Shown here piece after piece: positions 7,196-15,311 of a stretch of DNA of 64,000 nucleotides. The number at the start of each line of letters is the position of its first letter. Within the stretch, counting starts at the first letter, position 1. The DNA comes from UBA11865 sp041570195. Its GTDB lineage: Bacteria > Chloroflexota > Anaerolineae > Promineifilales > Promineifilaceae. Made by a program: the position numbers and the translations under genes. The stretch lies in the NCBI GenBank assembly GCA_041570195.1, contig JBFFWQ010000015.1, positions 1 through 64,000 of the forward strand. The letters are read 5' to 3'. The notes beneath the pieces were generated by a model, which had not been told where the DNA came from, made no database searches, and saw only the letters and a program-made list of their open reading frames with translations.

Positions 7196-9508
7196 CTAGC
7201 CGTATAGGAAACGGTAGATGGCGTGGACGTCGTAGATCTGCTTAATGTAGCGCTGTGTCTCAGGGAAGTCGACGGTTTCTAGGAAGAGGTCGTGGTCATC
7301 TGACTGGGCCTCGTGCCAGTCGTCGGCGAAGCCAGGGCCGGCGTTGTAGGCGGCCAGGGCGGCGGCTATTGCGCCGTCGTAGCGGTCTAGTTGCTGATCG
7401 AGGAAATATGCGCCGAAGGGGATGTTGACTTCCGGCCGATACAAGTCATCACCCCGATAATCGGGCCAGGACAGTTGATTCGCGATGAAGTCGCCGGTCT
7501 CGGGCAGCACCTGGCTCAGGCCACGGGCGCCGGCGGCCGAAGTGGCCCGGCTGTCGAAGTAGCTCTCCCCGTGGATCAGGGCCAGTTGCAGCAGCGGATC
7601 ATAGCCGTAGGTCTGGGCTCCGGCTAGGACGAGATCGGCGTAGTAGGCCGGGTAAGCAAGGCGAGCGATGAAGCGAGGTGCGCCGGATGCTCCCACTCCA
7701 GCCTGGCTCATGAGCGATAGGGCAGCCAATACCGAGGACTTGTACAGGCCCAGGTCGCGCAGGTGGAGGGCCAACTGGTAACTAGCCAGGGGATCAGCGG
7801 CATAGTCGGCACGCAGGAGTTCAAATTGGCGGCCGGCCTCGGCCCATTGGCCCATCTCCCACAGCCGCTCGGCCCAGGCCAGGCGCGGATCACCGGCCAA
7901 TTGGCCCGATAACTCGGCGACCGGCGTTCCGGCCGGCAGACCCAGGTAGTCCCGCAGCCAACTCTCGGCGAAGTCGCGGCCGGTATCGCCTCTGAATAGC
8001 TCTGGAGAAACAGCTGGCGCAAAGGGCTCAATACCGCCCGCCAGGTGCCCAGCTCTTGTCGCGTAGTAGCTCGCCCCTGCCCGGTCAAAAGCCATTTGGG
8101 TCAGAGGGCCGCTTTCGCCGGCCGGCGCAACTTTGAGCAGCCACAGCAGGGCGGCCGCACCATACTCTTTCTCCGGGTATACGTCAACGGTCTGCTGCCA
8201 TGTTTCCTGGGCATCGCCGGTCTCGTCCAGCTGCCACGAAAGATAACCGGCGCGGAACAAGGCCTGGGCCGCGTCCTTGTGCTCAGGATAAGCCTGAACG
8301 AAGGCCTGGTAACGGTCCCTGGCCAGAGTCAAATAGCCCAGCGTATGTGACAGGGCGGCCGACTGCCACGCGGCAAGGGGCGCATCGTCGCCATCGGGGA
8401 ATTCGGCCAGATAGGCCTGGTAGTCGTCTAGCGCGGCCTGGGTTCGGCCCGCTCGGGCTTGTATTTTGGCCCGCTCGATCCGGCCAAAGGCCGATCCAGT
8501 GGCTGTTATATAGGCGTCGATTTGAGATAGGGCGCCATCCACGTCACCCAGCTTCTCCAGGGACCAGGCCAGGTAAAGATAGGCATCCTGGATAGGGTTG
8601 GAATCGACGGACCGCAGGAAAGCGGCCGCAGCCGCATTGTAGGCTTGGGCGTTATAGGCCACCAGGCCTTGTTGATAGTCATCGATCGGGTAACCGGCGG
8701 CCAGCAGTTCGTTCAAGGCAGGATAGCTTTGGGCAGCGGCCGGATAGTCGTCCACCAGAGCCAGGTAGTGCGCGTAACCGGCGTCCGCATTACCGGCCAC
8801 AAGCTCGGTTTGACCGGCCTGGTAGAGGGTCAGGCTGCGCGTGACCTCCGTCTCGGCCAGGTCTAAAATGGCTTCGTATTGGGCCAGGGCGGCCGGATAG
8901 TCGCCGTCCTCTAGAAGTAACTCGGCCAGGCTTTGGCGTAAGGCGACCTCGGTTATACGGTCGGCGCCATCTTCGACGGCCGCCCGGTAAACTTCTATGG
9001 CCGCCGGCCGGTCGCCCTGCTCAACGTAGCAGGCGGCGATAACCTGGGCCTCATAAGTGGCCAGAACCGGATCGGAGGCCAGATGTTCTTTATAGGCCAC
9101 TATTTCGGCCTCACAGTCAAGACCTTCGGCCAACGGCCGCGCCTCGGGAGTGGCCTGTCGTTCCGAATTGTTTGCCGGGACGGTGACGATTATTGTCCCG
9201 GGCGTCGCCAAAAGGCTGGACGGATCGGCCGGTATCGGGGTGGCAGTTGGGATTTGTTGATCGGCCTGAATTGGCGTGGGCGTGCCGGTGGGTGGCCGAA
9301 TGATAGCGGGTGTATCGGTGGCCAAGGGGAGGACGGCCGATTGGCTCGCCAGAATAGCGGCCGTGTGACTGGGTACTGGTTGCAAAGCTGGAAGTGTGGC
9401 CGAAACGTCGTCGGCCGGGCCGGTATCGGCGCAGGCAGTCAGCAGCCATAGCAGAAGGCCCAAGAGAAGCGTGCGGCCGGGTGCTTTACTTGCGTATCTC
9501 ACGAGCAT
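7196..9508 (-). CDS. Soluble-lytic-transglycosylase-like lipoprotein with TPR repeats
   Basis: Cleaves the MurNAc-GlcNAc bond of peptidoglycan to give 1,6-anhydro products. The start at 9508 gives a lipoprotein signal with lipobox LTAC (C26). The longer frame back to 9643 adds a non-signal-like tail and overlaps a remnant on the other strand. A Thr/Pro-rich linker (about residues 30-105) leads to a long series of TPR-like helical repeats (about 110-590). These are followed by a C-terminal SLT domain with catalytic E648 in LIHGESYFD and the motif AAGARGLSQVLPET. The layout matches Slt70 proteins (superhelical scaffold plus catalytic domain). It stands alone, and no strong ribosome site is seen. 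Confidence 0.9.
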   Translation of the reverse strand: MLVRYASKAPGRTLLLGLLLWLLTACADTGPADDVSATLPALQPVPSHTAAILASQSAVLPLATDTPAIIRPPTGTPTPIQADQQIPTATPIPADPSSLLATPGTIIVTVPANNSERQATPEARPLAEGLDCEAEIVAYKEHLASDPVLATYEAQVIAACYVEQGDRPAAIEVYRAAVEDGADRITEVALRQSLAELLLEDGDYPAALAQYEAILDLAETEVTRSLTLYQAGQTELVAGNADAGYAHYLALVDDYPAAAQSYPALNELLAAGYPIDDYQQGLVAYNAQAYNAAAAAFLRSVDSNPIQDAYLYLAWSLEKLGDVDGALSQIDAYITATGSAFGRIERAKIQARAGRTQAALDDYQAYLAEFPDGDDAPLAAWQSAALSHTLGYLTLARDRYQAFVQAYPEHKDAAQALFRAGYLSWQLDETGDAQETWQQTVDVYPEKEYGAAALLWLLKVAPAGESGPLTQMAFDRAGASYYATRAGHLAGGIEPFAPAVSPELFRGDTGRDFAESWLRDYLGLPAGTPVAELSGQLAGDPRLAWAERLWEMGQWAEAGRQFELLRADYAADPLASYQLALHLRDLGLYKSSVLAALSLMSQAGVGASGAPRFIARLAYPAYYADLVLAGAQTYGYDPLLQLALIHGESYFDSRATSAAGARGLSQVLPETGDFIANQLSWPDYRGDDLYRPEVNIPFGAYFLDQQLDRYDGAIAAALAAYNAGPGFADDWHEAQSDDHDLFLETVDFPETQRYIKQIYDVHAIYRFLYG

Positions 9509-9593
9509 GATCAGACGGTCGACGGTAGCTGGTCGCCAGTAGTCAGTTACTGGTCGCCACGGTTGCCGGAAACAATAGCACATTGAGATTGAT

Positions 9594-9815
9594 ATGCCAG
9601 TTGCTTTAGGCTTCTCACATCCTCTTGCCGTGGCCCCTTTCACCGACCGCTATTTCAAAACAGCCGTAGGCGCTTGGCTCAAGTACGGCAAAGGCCGCCG
9701 AATGGCGGCCTTGAATTTCGGCGGCTGCCTGGTCTACGCCGTTGCTCAGTAGGCCAACCTGCCTTTGCTCTGCGTGGCCGATGTCTTCTCGAGGACTGAC
9801 ATCATAATCGCCTAA
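9594..9815 (+). pseudogene. Remnant of a VapC-type PIN toxin
   Basis: A frame from the ATG at 9594 reads through VGAWLKYGKGRRMAALNFGG to CLVYAVAQ, then meets TAG (9750-9752). It continues in the same frame as ANLPLLCVADVFSRTDIIIA and ends at TAA. This is the C-terminal half of COG3742-type VapC (usual text: RYGKGRHPAALNFGDCFxYALAK ... LLFKGDDFSxTD). Several acidic active-site positions have changed (FGG instead of FGD, VADV instead of GDDF). The N-terminal half is missing and no antitoxin remnant is visible. It is a dead gene with both a stop and mutated ligands. The rest of the stretch 9509-9956 holds only short repeats (CTGGTCGCCA twice near 9530) and the promoter region of the next gene. 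Confidence 0.75.
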
Positions 9816-9956
9816 TCGAGGACACATTTGAAGTGAAATTGTCTGACAGTACAATTCTGCCCTTTTGCCAGCTATAATAGGGCTAGTTGTTTAGTGGGAA
9901 GGGCGTTTCTCTGACTAGTCAGAAAGGTCGCCCAACAGACAAAGGAGAGGGACATC

Positions 9957-10256
9957 ATGTTGCTAGGTTGTGGTTGCCTTTTGGCTATGGTCATTGGACT
10001 GGCGCCGCGTTTGGCTCTCATTATCATGGCTATCTGGGGTACTCGGATTGAACTTGCGTTCGACAGCTTCATTTGGCCCGTTCTGGGCTGGATCTTCGCG
10101 CCTTACACCACCATATTCTATGTCCTGGTCTGGAGCCCGGGTGGTATTTCCGGCTGGGACTGGGTCTGGGTTGGTCTGGGTGTCGTGCTAGATCTCATGA
10201 AGTGGGGCTCGATAGTCAACAGTCGCGAGGAGATCCCTGGTTATTCTGGCGCGTAA
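9957..10256 (+). CDS. Small membrane protein of unknown function
   Basis: A 99-residue protein with hydrophobic segments at about 3-25 (LLGCGCLLAMVIGLAPRLAL) and 38-60 (PVLGWIFAPYTTIFYVLVW), and an amphipathic stretch near 66-85. AAAGGAGAGGG lies 5 nt before the ATG, a very good ribosome site, which supports it as real. A TATAAT at 9873-9878 may be its -10 box. A hairpin with T5 follows. No function is recognised; small multi-TM proteins of this kind are often annotated as hypothetical in Chloroflexota. Confidence 0.72.
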   Translation: MLLGCGCLLAMVIGLAPRLALIIMAIWGTRIELAFDSFIWPVLGWIFAPYTTIFYVLVWSPGGISGWDWVWVGLGVVLDLMKWGSIVNSREEIPGYSGA

Positions 10257-10267
10257 TTGTGGATGAG

Positions 10268-10349
10268 AAGGCCGGGTTTCAGGCAAGGTAGATCGCCACG
10301 GCGTTGAACCGGATGGCACGCCTCAATGCCTCGCTTGCCCGGCCTTTTT
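10268..10349 (+). terminator. Probable Rho-independent terminator with long loop
   Basis: AAGGCCGGG (10268-10276) pairs perfectly with CCCGGCCTT (10338-10346), and T5 follows directly. The loop is about 60 nt, which is long but contains further short pairings. It lies just after the small membrane protein gene. Confidence 0.5.
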
Positions 10350-10487
10350 CGTTCGCTTTCTGACCAGCCAAAACACGGCCATTTCCAGCCCTAAGCTCAA
10401 AGGTGGCGATCTTTGACATGCGTTTCCCTGGATGGCATAATCAGCTTCTGATAATGGGGTAGCGCGAACAAGAAAGGAGAAATCATT

Positions 10488-11510
10488 ATGCTGGGACCGT
10501 TGCAACTTACCGTCGTCGGTTTCGACGAAGACAAATATGCTCGGGATATCATTCTTGAGATAAAGAACTTACGCAAGTCGAAGACAATTCGCCTCTTTGA
10601 CCTGCTTTACCTTTTCAAACACCCAGATGGCACCTTCGAAGGCAAGGAGGTCAGCGATCTGGCGGCCGAGGAGCAGCGTGAATTCGGCTCAGTGATCAAA
10701 ACTCTGATCGGTCTGTCGGCCGGCGACATGGAGCATGTCGGCGCCGACGACGTGGCCGAAACGCTTGAAAACATGGATTCCGGCTTCGGCCTTTCGGATT
10801 CGGAGCTACAGGCTGTAGCCGATCAAATGCCTAATGACAGTTCAGCTATTTTTGTCTTGTTCGAGCACGCCTGGGCCCGGGGTGTGAAGCAAGCCATGAT
10901 CAACGCCGGCGGCACGCTGCATACCCAGGGCATGCTCGATCCGGATACGCTGAAAGTGGCCACCAATGAGTTGGCGACCGTACTTGAGGCGATCGACAAA
11001 TCGGAGATGGCGGCCATGGAGCAGATGGCCGAAGTGATCACCGGCGCTAAGGTCGAGGAAGAAGAAGCTCGCGTGAAGAAGGTCGAAGCCGAAGCCGAAG
11101 CGGCGGCCACCCTCGCCGCCGCGGCCGTGGCCGAAGCCATCGCCGTATCTGACCAGGTCGACCAGTCCGTTACCGAAGCTCGGGCCCGCGAAGAAGAGGC
11201 CCTACGGCGCGCCGAGGAAGTCAAGGCCGAGGCCCAGGCACAGGAAGACGCCGCTTTCGCGGAGGTTGAAGCGGTGCGCCAGGCGGCCCAACGCCAAGTG
11301 GAGCAGGCGGAGGCAATGGCGGCCGAGGCCGTGCAGCGAGCAGAAGAAATCGAGGCCGAGGCTGTACTGCGCGCCGTCAACGCCTTGGTTGCGGCGCGAG
11401 TCATCCAGAGATCGGCCGCCCGCGAGGCGTTAGAGGCCATCGTGGATGCCGACGTTATCGAAGTATCAGCCGCTCGCCGGGCAGCCAAAAACTTATCAGC
11501 TAGCGCTTAG
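10488..11510 (+). CDS. DUF6325-like protein with long Ala/Glu coiled coil
   Basis: 340 residues in two parts. Residues 1-150 (GPLQLTVVGFDEDKY, IRLFDLLYLFKHPDGTF, FEHAWARGVKQAMINAGG) resemble the DUF6325/DUF1269 type of small alpha/beta proteins of unknown function; that family name is from memory. Residues 180-320 are an almost uninterrupted Ala/Glu-rich heptad pattern (EARVKKVEAEAEAAATLAA, EEALRRAEEVKAEAQAQ) predicting a long coiled coil. The C-terminus (NALVAARVIQRSAAREALEAI) is helical. There is no signal or TM segment, so it is cytoplasmic, perhaps a scaffold. A strong AAGGAGA precedes the ATG and a good terminator follows, so it is a single-gene unit. Confidence 0.72.
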   Translation: MLGPLQLTVVGFDEDKYARDIILEIKNLRKSKTIRLFDLLYLFKHPDGTFEGKEVSDLAAEEQREFGSVIKTLIGLSAGDMEHVGADDVAETLENMDSGFGLSDSELQAVADQMPNDSSAIFVLFEHAWARGVKQAMINAGGTLHTQGMLDPDTLKVATNELATVLEAIDKSEMAAMEQMAEVITGAKVEEEEARVKKVEAEAEAAATLAAAAVAEAIAVSDQVDQSVTEARAREEEALRRAEEVKAEAQAQEDAAFAEVEAVRQAAQRQVEQAEAMAAEAVQRAEEIEAEAVLRAVNALVAARVIQRSAAREALEAIVDADVIEVSAARRAAKNLSASA

Positions 11511-11526
11511 CTCCCGTGTTTTCCAG

Positions 11527-11557
11527 CGACCCCGCCAATTGAACGGCGGGGTCGTTT
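11527..11557 (+). terminator. Strong hairpin terminator
   Basis: A perfect 10-bp stem CGACCCCGCC/GGCGGGGTCG with an 8-nt loop is followed by TTT, 17 nt after the coiled-coil gene. The stem has no A tract on its left side, so it is oriented for the plus-strand gene. Confidence 0.8.
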
Positions 11558-11641
11558 GCTCTTTCTTGCTCTGCGGGCCGGCCATGTGGTCTCGCCCTTT
11601 GCACTTGGCCAGCGTGTAGCGTATGAAGTCCAGGGTCGCCG

Positions 11642-11767
11642 TCAGGCGATCCATGAGCTCACCGGGCCGGCCAAAACTAGGCCATGTTCGCGCAGAATAT
11701 GGCGTTGAATGACCCAGTCACGGTCGTGCTGCTCCAACTTCAGTCGCCTTTCGTGATGGAACCGGAG
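11642..11767 (-). pseudogene. Gene remnant, possibly aminoglycoside nucleotidyltransferase-like
   Basis: A 41-codon minus-strand frame bounded by stops reads LEQHDRDWVIQRHILREHGL followed by VLAGPVSSWIA. The pattern WxIxRHxLREHGxxLxGP is what I recall from DUF4111/aminoglycoside adenylyltransferase C-termini. An overlapping second frame (from ATG at 11654, with MDRLTATLDFIRYTLAKCKG) may be the next part after a frameshift. No catalytic GS...D motif remains. The rest of 11560-11838 holds nothing else recognisable. The family call is tentative. Confidence 0.35.
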
Positions 11768-11838
11768 CTAGATGGGGCGTCGACCATTCCTGTTGACCCG
11801 TTTCTAGCCGGGCCGGCACGGATCAGGCGACGTCTAAT

Positions 11839-14136
11839 TCACGGTATAACATCCACCACCGCTTGTTCAACCGCCGTCTGGTTGAAGTTGCTCTTGGCGA
11901 CCAGCATATAGATGACCGTACCCACGTTGCTGTTACCACAGTCATTCCACGATCCACGATGGGTTACGTTTTCTTGGATGGTGACGTTATTCCTGACGAT
12001 GTTGACCTGGGTGGCATTGCCGCCCGCGCTCCACGACAACGTCACGCAATTATTTCTCGAAATCGTCGACGGTTGTGCCTGGAAGTAGTAAATAACCGGT
12101 TCGTAGGACGGCGTCGGCGTGCCGGGCGCGACCGTTGGCGTGGAAGTAGGCACGGCGGTCGACGAGTCAACCACGTTGATCGTCCAGGATGCCTGGCTGG
12201 TTCCGCCCGGGCCCATCGCCTCAATGGTATAGAACTGTTGTCCCAGGCCGGGCGGGCAATCCTGCATGGTTCCTCCGAAAGGTGCGTTGGGCCAGATGAC
12301 CACCCCACTGCGGCCGATATTGACTGTACTCACTGCTCCCTCGACCGTCCAGCGAATGGTAACGCACTGTCCGGCCGCGATCTGATCCGGCGGATCGACA
12401 GTGAAGCGGGTGATCTGGGGCACGGCCGTATTAGGAGTCACGAAAACGGTCACCGTTCTGACCTCGACCGAGCCATCGTTCAAGACCACGCGCAGTTCAT
12501 AGGTAGTGTTCGTCGGCGGGCAAGCAGTCACAGTTCCGCTTTCAGGCACCTGGTGCGCTCGCCAATCCTCGCCTTGTTCATATAGGTAGACCGAGTCGAC
12601 ATTTTGTGTATTCCAGCTCAGTGTCGTGCATTGGCCTTGCTGGATCGTCTCGGGCGAAGCCGAGAACGAAATGCCCGGCGCTGGCGTCTGCGTCGGCAAG
12701 GGCGTGGGCTCCGGCGCGGGAACGACTTTGATAGCTACCGAGACCCGGTCGCCGAAGAGCAGGCCAGATTGATCGTTGCGCATGCTCCAGTAGCCCACAT
12801 AGTCACCGGGAACGATCGGCGCCACGAGGTCGACCCAGAAGTCGTATTCATCGCCAGGCGCGATCGGATTCTCGACTAACACGAGATTACCCCCAAGGCG
12901 GTCGCCGCCGGCCGGGGCCAGTGCATACCTGACAGTCCAGGTGCAGGTCCCGGAGTTGCGCAGTCGCCAGCCCTTTCTAAACGCTTCGCCGGGCGTCAAC
13001 TCGGGAAAGTCGGTCAGGTTCTGGTCGTCGTAGCTAAGATCGCTCACATACTCAGATGAGTCGATGCACCCACCCGGCGCCGGGGCCGGTTCACCACCGG
13101 GCGCCGGTTTGAGCGCCGGATCGGTGCCCGATTCAGGCGTGGGCTCGCTGGGCGGCAGTGGTTGAATGGCTTCTTCTGTAAGGCCAGTATACTCGGCCGA
13201 CAGCGCTCTCAGGGTGCCGTCTTCTTCCATCTCTTGCAAGCTCTCGTTGAGCCGGGCCAGCAGTTCAGAGGCGCCCTTGGGCACGGCGATGCCGAAGTTC
13301 TGCTGGTTGAGACCCTGTGCGACGACCTGCAGGCCGCCGCTGGCCTCGGCGACCTGCGCCGGCTGTAGATCCAGGGCCACCAGGTCGATCCGGCCGGCTC
13401 TAAGGTCGGTGATGGCATCACCCATCCGTTCATACTCAAAGACGCTGTCAGCCGATAAAATACCAGCTTCTACCAACTCGGTGCTGGCCCAGCTATCGTA
13501 GATCGTGCCCCGCTCGACGCCTAGACGTCGACCGCCTATTTCGTCCAGATCGGTGATGGCGGCGTAGGACGCGCCATCGCTAGCCAACAGTGCGTCGGCG
13601 CTGACGAAATAGGTGTCACTGAAGTCGACGAACTGACGCCGCTGATCGGTAATCGAAATAGCCGAGATCGCCGCGTCAATCTGTTCAACCCGGAGCGCAT
13701 TGCCCAGGCCGTCGAAAGCCATATCCCGCAGCTCAACTTCCAGGTCCAGTCGCCGACCGATCTCATTCATGAGCGCGATATCCAGCCCATCAAGCTGGAA
13801 GTCCCGGTCATAGAATTCGAAGGGCGGATAATCAGCGGCCGTTCCGACAATGATCGTCCCCCGCTCCTGAATGGCTGACCAGACATCGTCGACCGCTGCC
13901 ACCGCGACCCGCGTCTCGGCCGCTGCGTCCTCTGGTTCTGAGGTTCGATTACGCAACAAGAAGATGATGAACAACGTGGCGATACAAATGAAGATCGCGA
14001 CGGCGACTATGGCCACGGTCGTCCAAGACCGCCCGCTAGCGCTTTTTTCCTGGTTCACGCCAGCGTCACCGCCCGGCTCCAAATCAGACAGGTCGTCGGT
14101 CTCTGGTACACTGTTTTGCTGGTCTTGTTCCGCCAT
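11839..14136 (-). CDS. Membrane-anchored solute-binding receptor with NBR1-type and Ig-like domains
   Basis: 765 residues. One TM anchor (39-61, VAIVAVAIFICIATLFIIFL) follows an acidic cytoplasmic head. Next comes a family-3 solute-binding domain (about 85-325: GTIIVGTAADYPPFEFYDRD, DGLDIALMNEIGRRL), the type that binds polar amino acids. A Pro-rich linker leads to an NBR1-like Ig domain (about 365-480: GEAFRKGWRLRNSGTCTW, APGDEYDFWVDLVAP). Three Ig-like modules each begin with QCxTLSW or QCVTIRW and carry a second Cys. The whole part after the anchor would be outside the cell. No permease is adjacent, so it may act as a sensor or adhesin-like receptor rather than a transporter subunit. Confidence 0.85.
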   Translation of the reverse strand: MAEQDQQNSVPETDDLSDLEPGGDAGVNQEKSASGRSWTTVAIVAVAIFICIATLFIIFLLRNRTSEPEDAAAETRVAVAAVDDVWSAIQERGTIIVGTAADYPPFEFYDRDFQLDGLDIALMNEIGRRLDLEVELRDMAFDGLGNALRVEQIDAAISAISITDQRRQFVDFSDTYFVSADALLASDGASYAAITDLDEIGGRRLGVERGTIYDSWASTELVEAGILSADSVFEYERMGDAITDLRAGRIDLVALDLQPAQVAEASGGLQVVAQGLNQQNFGIAVPKGASELLARLNESLQEMEEDGTLRALSAEYTGLTEEAIQPLPPSEPTPESGTDPALKPAPGGEPAPAPGGCIDSSEYVSDLSYDDQNLTDFPELTPGEAFRKGWRLRNSGTCTWTVRYALAPAGGDRLGGNLVLVENPIAPGDEYDFWVDLVAPIVPGDYVGYWSMRNDQSGLLFGDRVSVAIKVVPAPEPTPLPTQTPAPGISFSASPETIQQGQCTTLSWNTQNVDSVYLYEQGEDWRAHQVPESGTVTACPPTNTTYELRVVLNDGSVEVRTVTVFVTPNTAVPQITRFTVDPPDQIAAGQCVTIRWTVEGAVSTVNIGRSGVVIWPNAPFGGTMQDCPPGLGQQFYTIEAMGPGGTSQASWTINVVDSSTAVPTSTPTVAPGTPTPSYEPVIYYFQAQPSTISRNNCVTLSWSAGGNATQVNIVRNNVTIQENVTHRGSWNDCGNSNVGTVIYMLVAKSNFNQTAVEQAVVDVIP

Positions 14137-14303
14137 GTATGCCCTCCCTTCAACAGATTACCCAGTAGCCCTACTATTCGAAATCCTACGACGTTTTCTG
14201 AGTCGGACCAAGTTTAGCACATCAGCGTTGCTTCGCCTTGTGACCGGCAGCCTGTTTCGAGGGCCATGGAACATCGGTTACAATTGCCTCGCGGAGGATA
14301 GTC

Positions 14304-15254
14304 ATGAATACCTGGTTGAAAATCCTACTCATCGTATTAGGGGTGATAATGGTCATCGTGGTGACCGGCTTACTGTTGTTAACTCGGGGGCAAGCAACCG
14401 ATCTAGTCACCAGTGCGCCGGGCCAGCGTCAGGCTAATCAGGAAACGCCAGCCGATTATGATCTGCCGTACGAGGACGTAACTGTCACTAACGATCAGGG
14501 CCAGGAATTGGTCGGCTGGTACATTCCTTCTGAGAACGGCGCGGTTGTCATGTTACAGCACGGCTATAAGTCGCGCCGCCAGGGGCAGCTCAACGAAGCC
14601 AAGATGCTCCATGACGCCGGCTATGGCTCGCTGCTGACGACGGTAAGGGCCCACGACGAAAGCGAGGGAGAACTCATCAGCTTCGGCTATTACGAGATGG
14701 CCGATCTGGCCGCCTGGCACCAGTTTTTGCTCTCGCGTGAGGAAATCGACCCGGAGAAGATCGGCATGCTTGGCGTCTCCATGGGCGGATCTCTGGTCCT
14801 GCAATATGCCTCCCAAAACGAAGATATCAAGGCGGTGATCTCCCACAGTCCGTTTTCGTCGCTGGACGATACGGTCGAAACCAGCGTCCGATTTTTCTTG
14901 GATTTGCCGGATTGGAGTGTGTCGCTGATAGCGCCCTTGGTCGTCTTCTGGGGCGAGCAAATTGGCGGATTCGACTCGGCCGAAATCGACGCCAAGCAGT
15001 GGATCGGCGATATCAGCCCCCGGCCGGTATTCCTCCTGGACGCCGGTCAGGACATCGTGGTTTCGGCCGACAGCACCGAACTACTCCTTGATGCTGCGCA
15101 GGAACCAAAGTATTTCTGGCAGTGCCCAGAATGCGATCACGCCGCGCTCGACGTACAGCGGGCGGAGCAGTTCGAAGCCTGCATGTTAGGCTTTTACGAT
15201 CGTTATCTGTTGGAAGAGGAAACGAACCAGTGCCAGGATATACTGACCAAGTGA
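14304..15254 (+). CDS. Alpha/beta hydrolase with N-terminal membrane anchor
   Basis: 316 residues. An N-terminal hydrophobic segment (WLKILLIVLGVIMVIVVTGL) anchors an extracytoplasmic hydrolase. The nucleophile is S159 in GVSMGG, the probable acid D250 (DAGQDIVV) and the base H279 (ECDHAALD), giving a complete triad. GGAGG lies 8 nt before the ATG, and TACAAT at 14279-14284 is a plausible -10 box. It belongs to the broad serine aminopeptidase/S33-like esterase group; the substrate is unknown. It is divergent from the solute-binding receptor gene. Confidence 0.85.
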   Translation: MNTWLKILLIVLGVIMVIVVTGLLLLTRGQATDLVTSAPGQRQANQETPADYDLPYEDVTVTNDQGQELVGWYIPSENGAVVMLQHGYKSRRQGQLNEAKMLHDAGYGSLLTTVRAHDESEGELISFGYYEMADLAAWHQFLLSREEIDPEKIGMLGVSMGGSLVLQYASQNEDIKAVISHSPFSSLDDTVETSVRFFLDLPDWSVSLIAPLVVFWGEQIGGFDSAEIDAKQWIGDISPRPVFLLDAGQDIVVSADSTELLLDAAQEPKYFWQCPECDHAALDVQRAEQFEACMLGFYDRYLLEEETNQCQDILTK

Positions 15255-15311
15255 TCGACGTGTTCACTCGGGCCAGCGCCAGCCGACCTTAGAGAACCTG
15301 GAGTGTTATGA

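Noticed and set aside
9615..9854. 79-codon minus-strand frame
   Set aside because: It lies opposite the VapC remnant, whose plus-strand reading matches a known family through the stop codon.
10823..11488. Open frame of 221 codons antisense to the coiled-coil protein
   Set aside because: Ala/Ser-rich translation of the complementary GCC/GAG repeats; no ribosome site.
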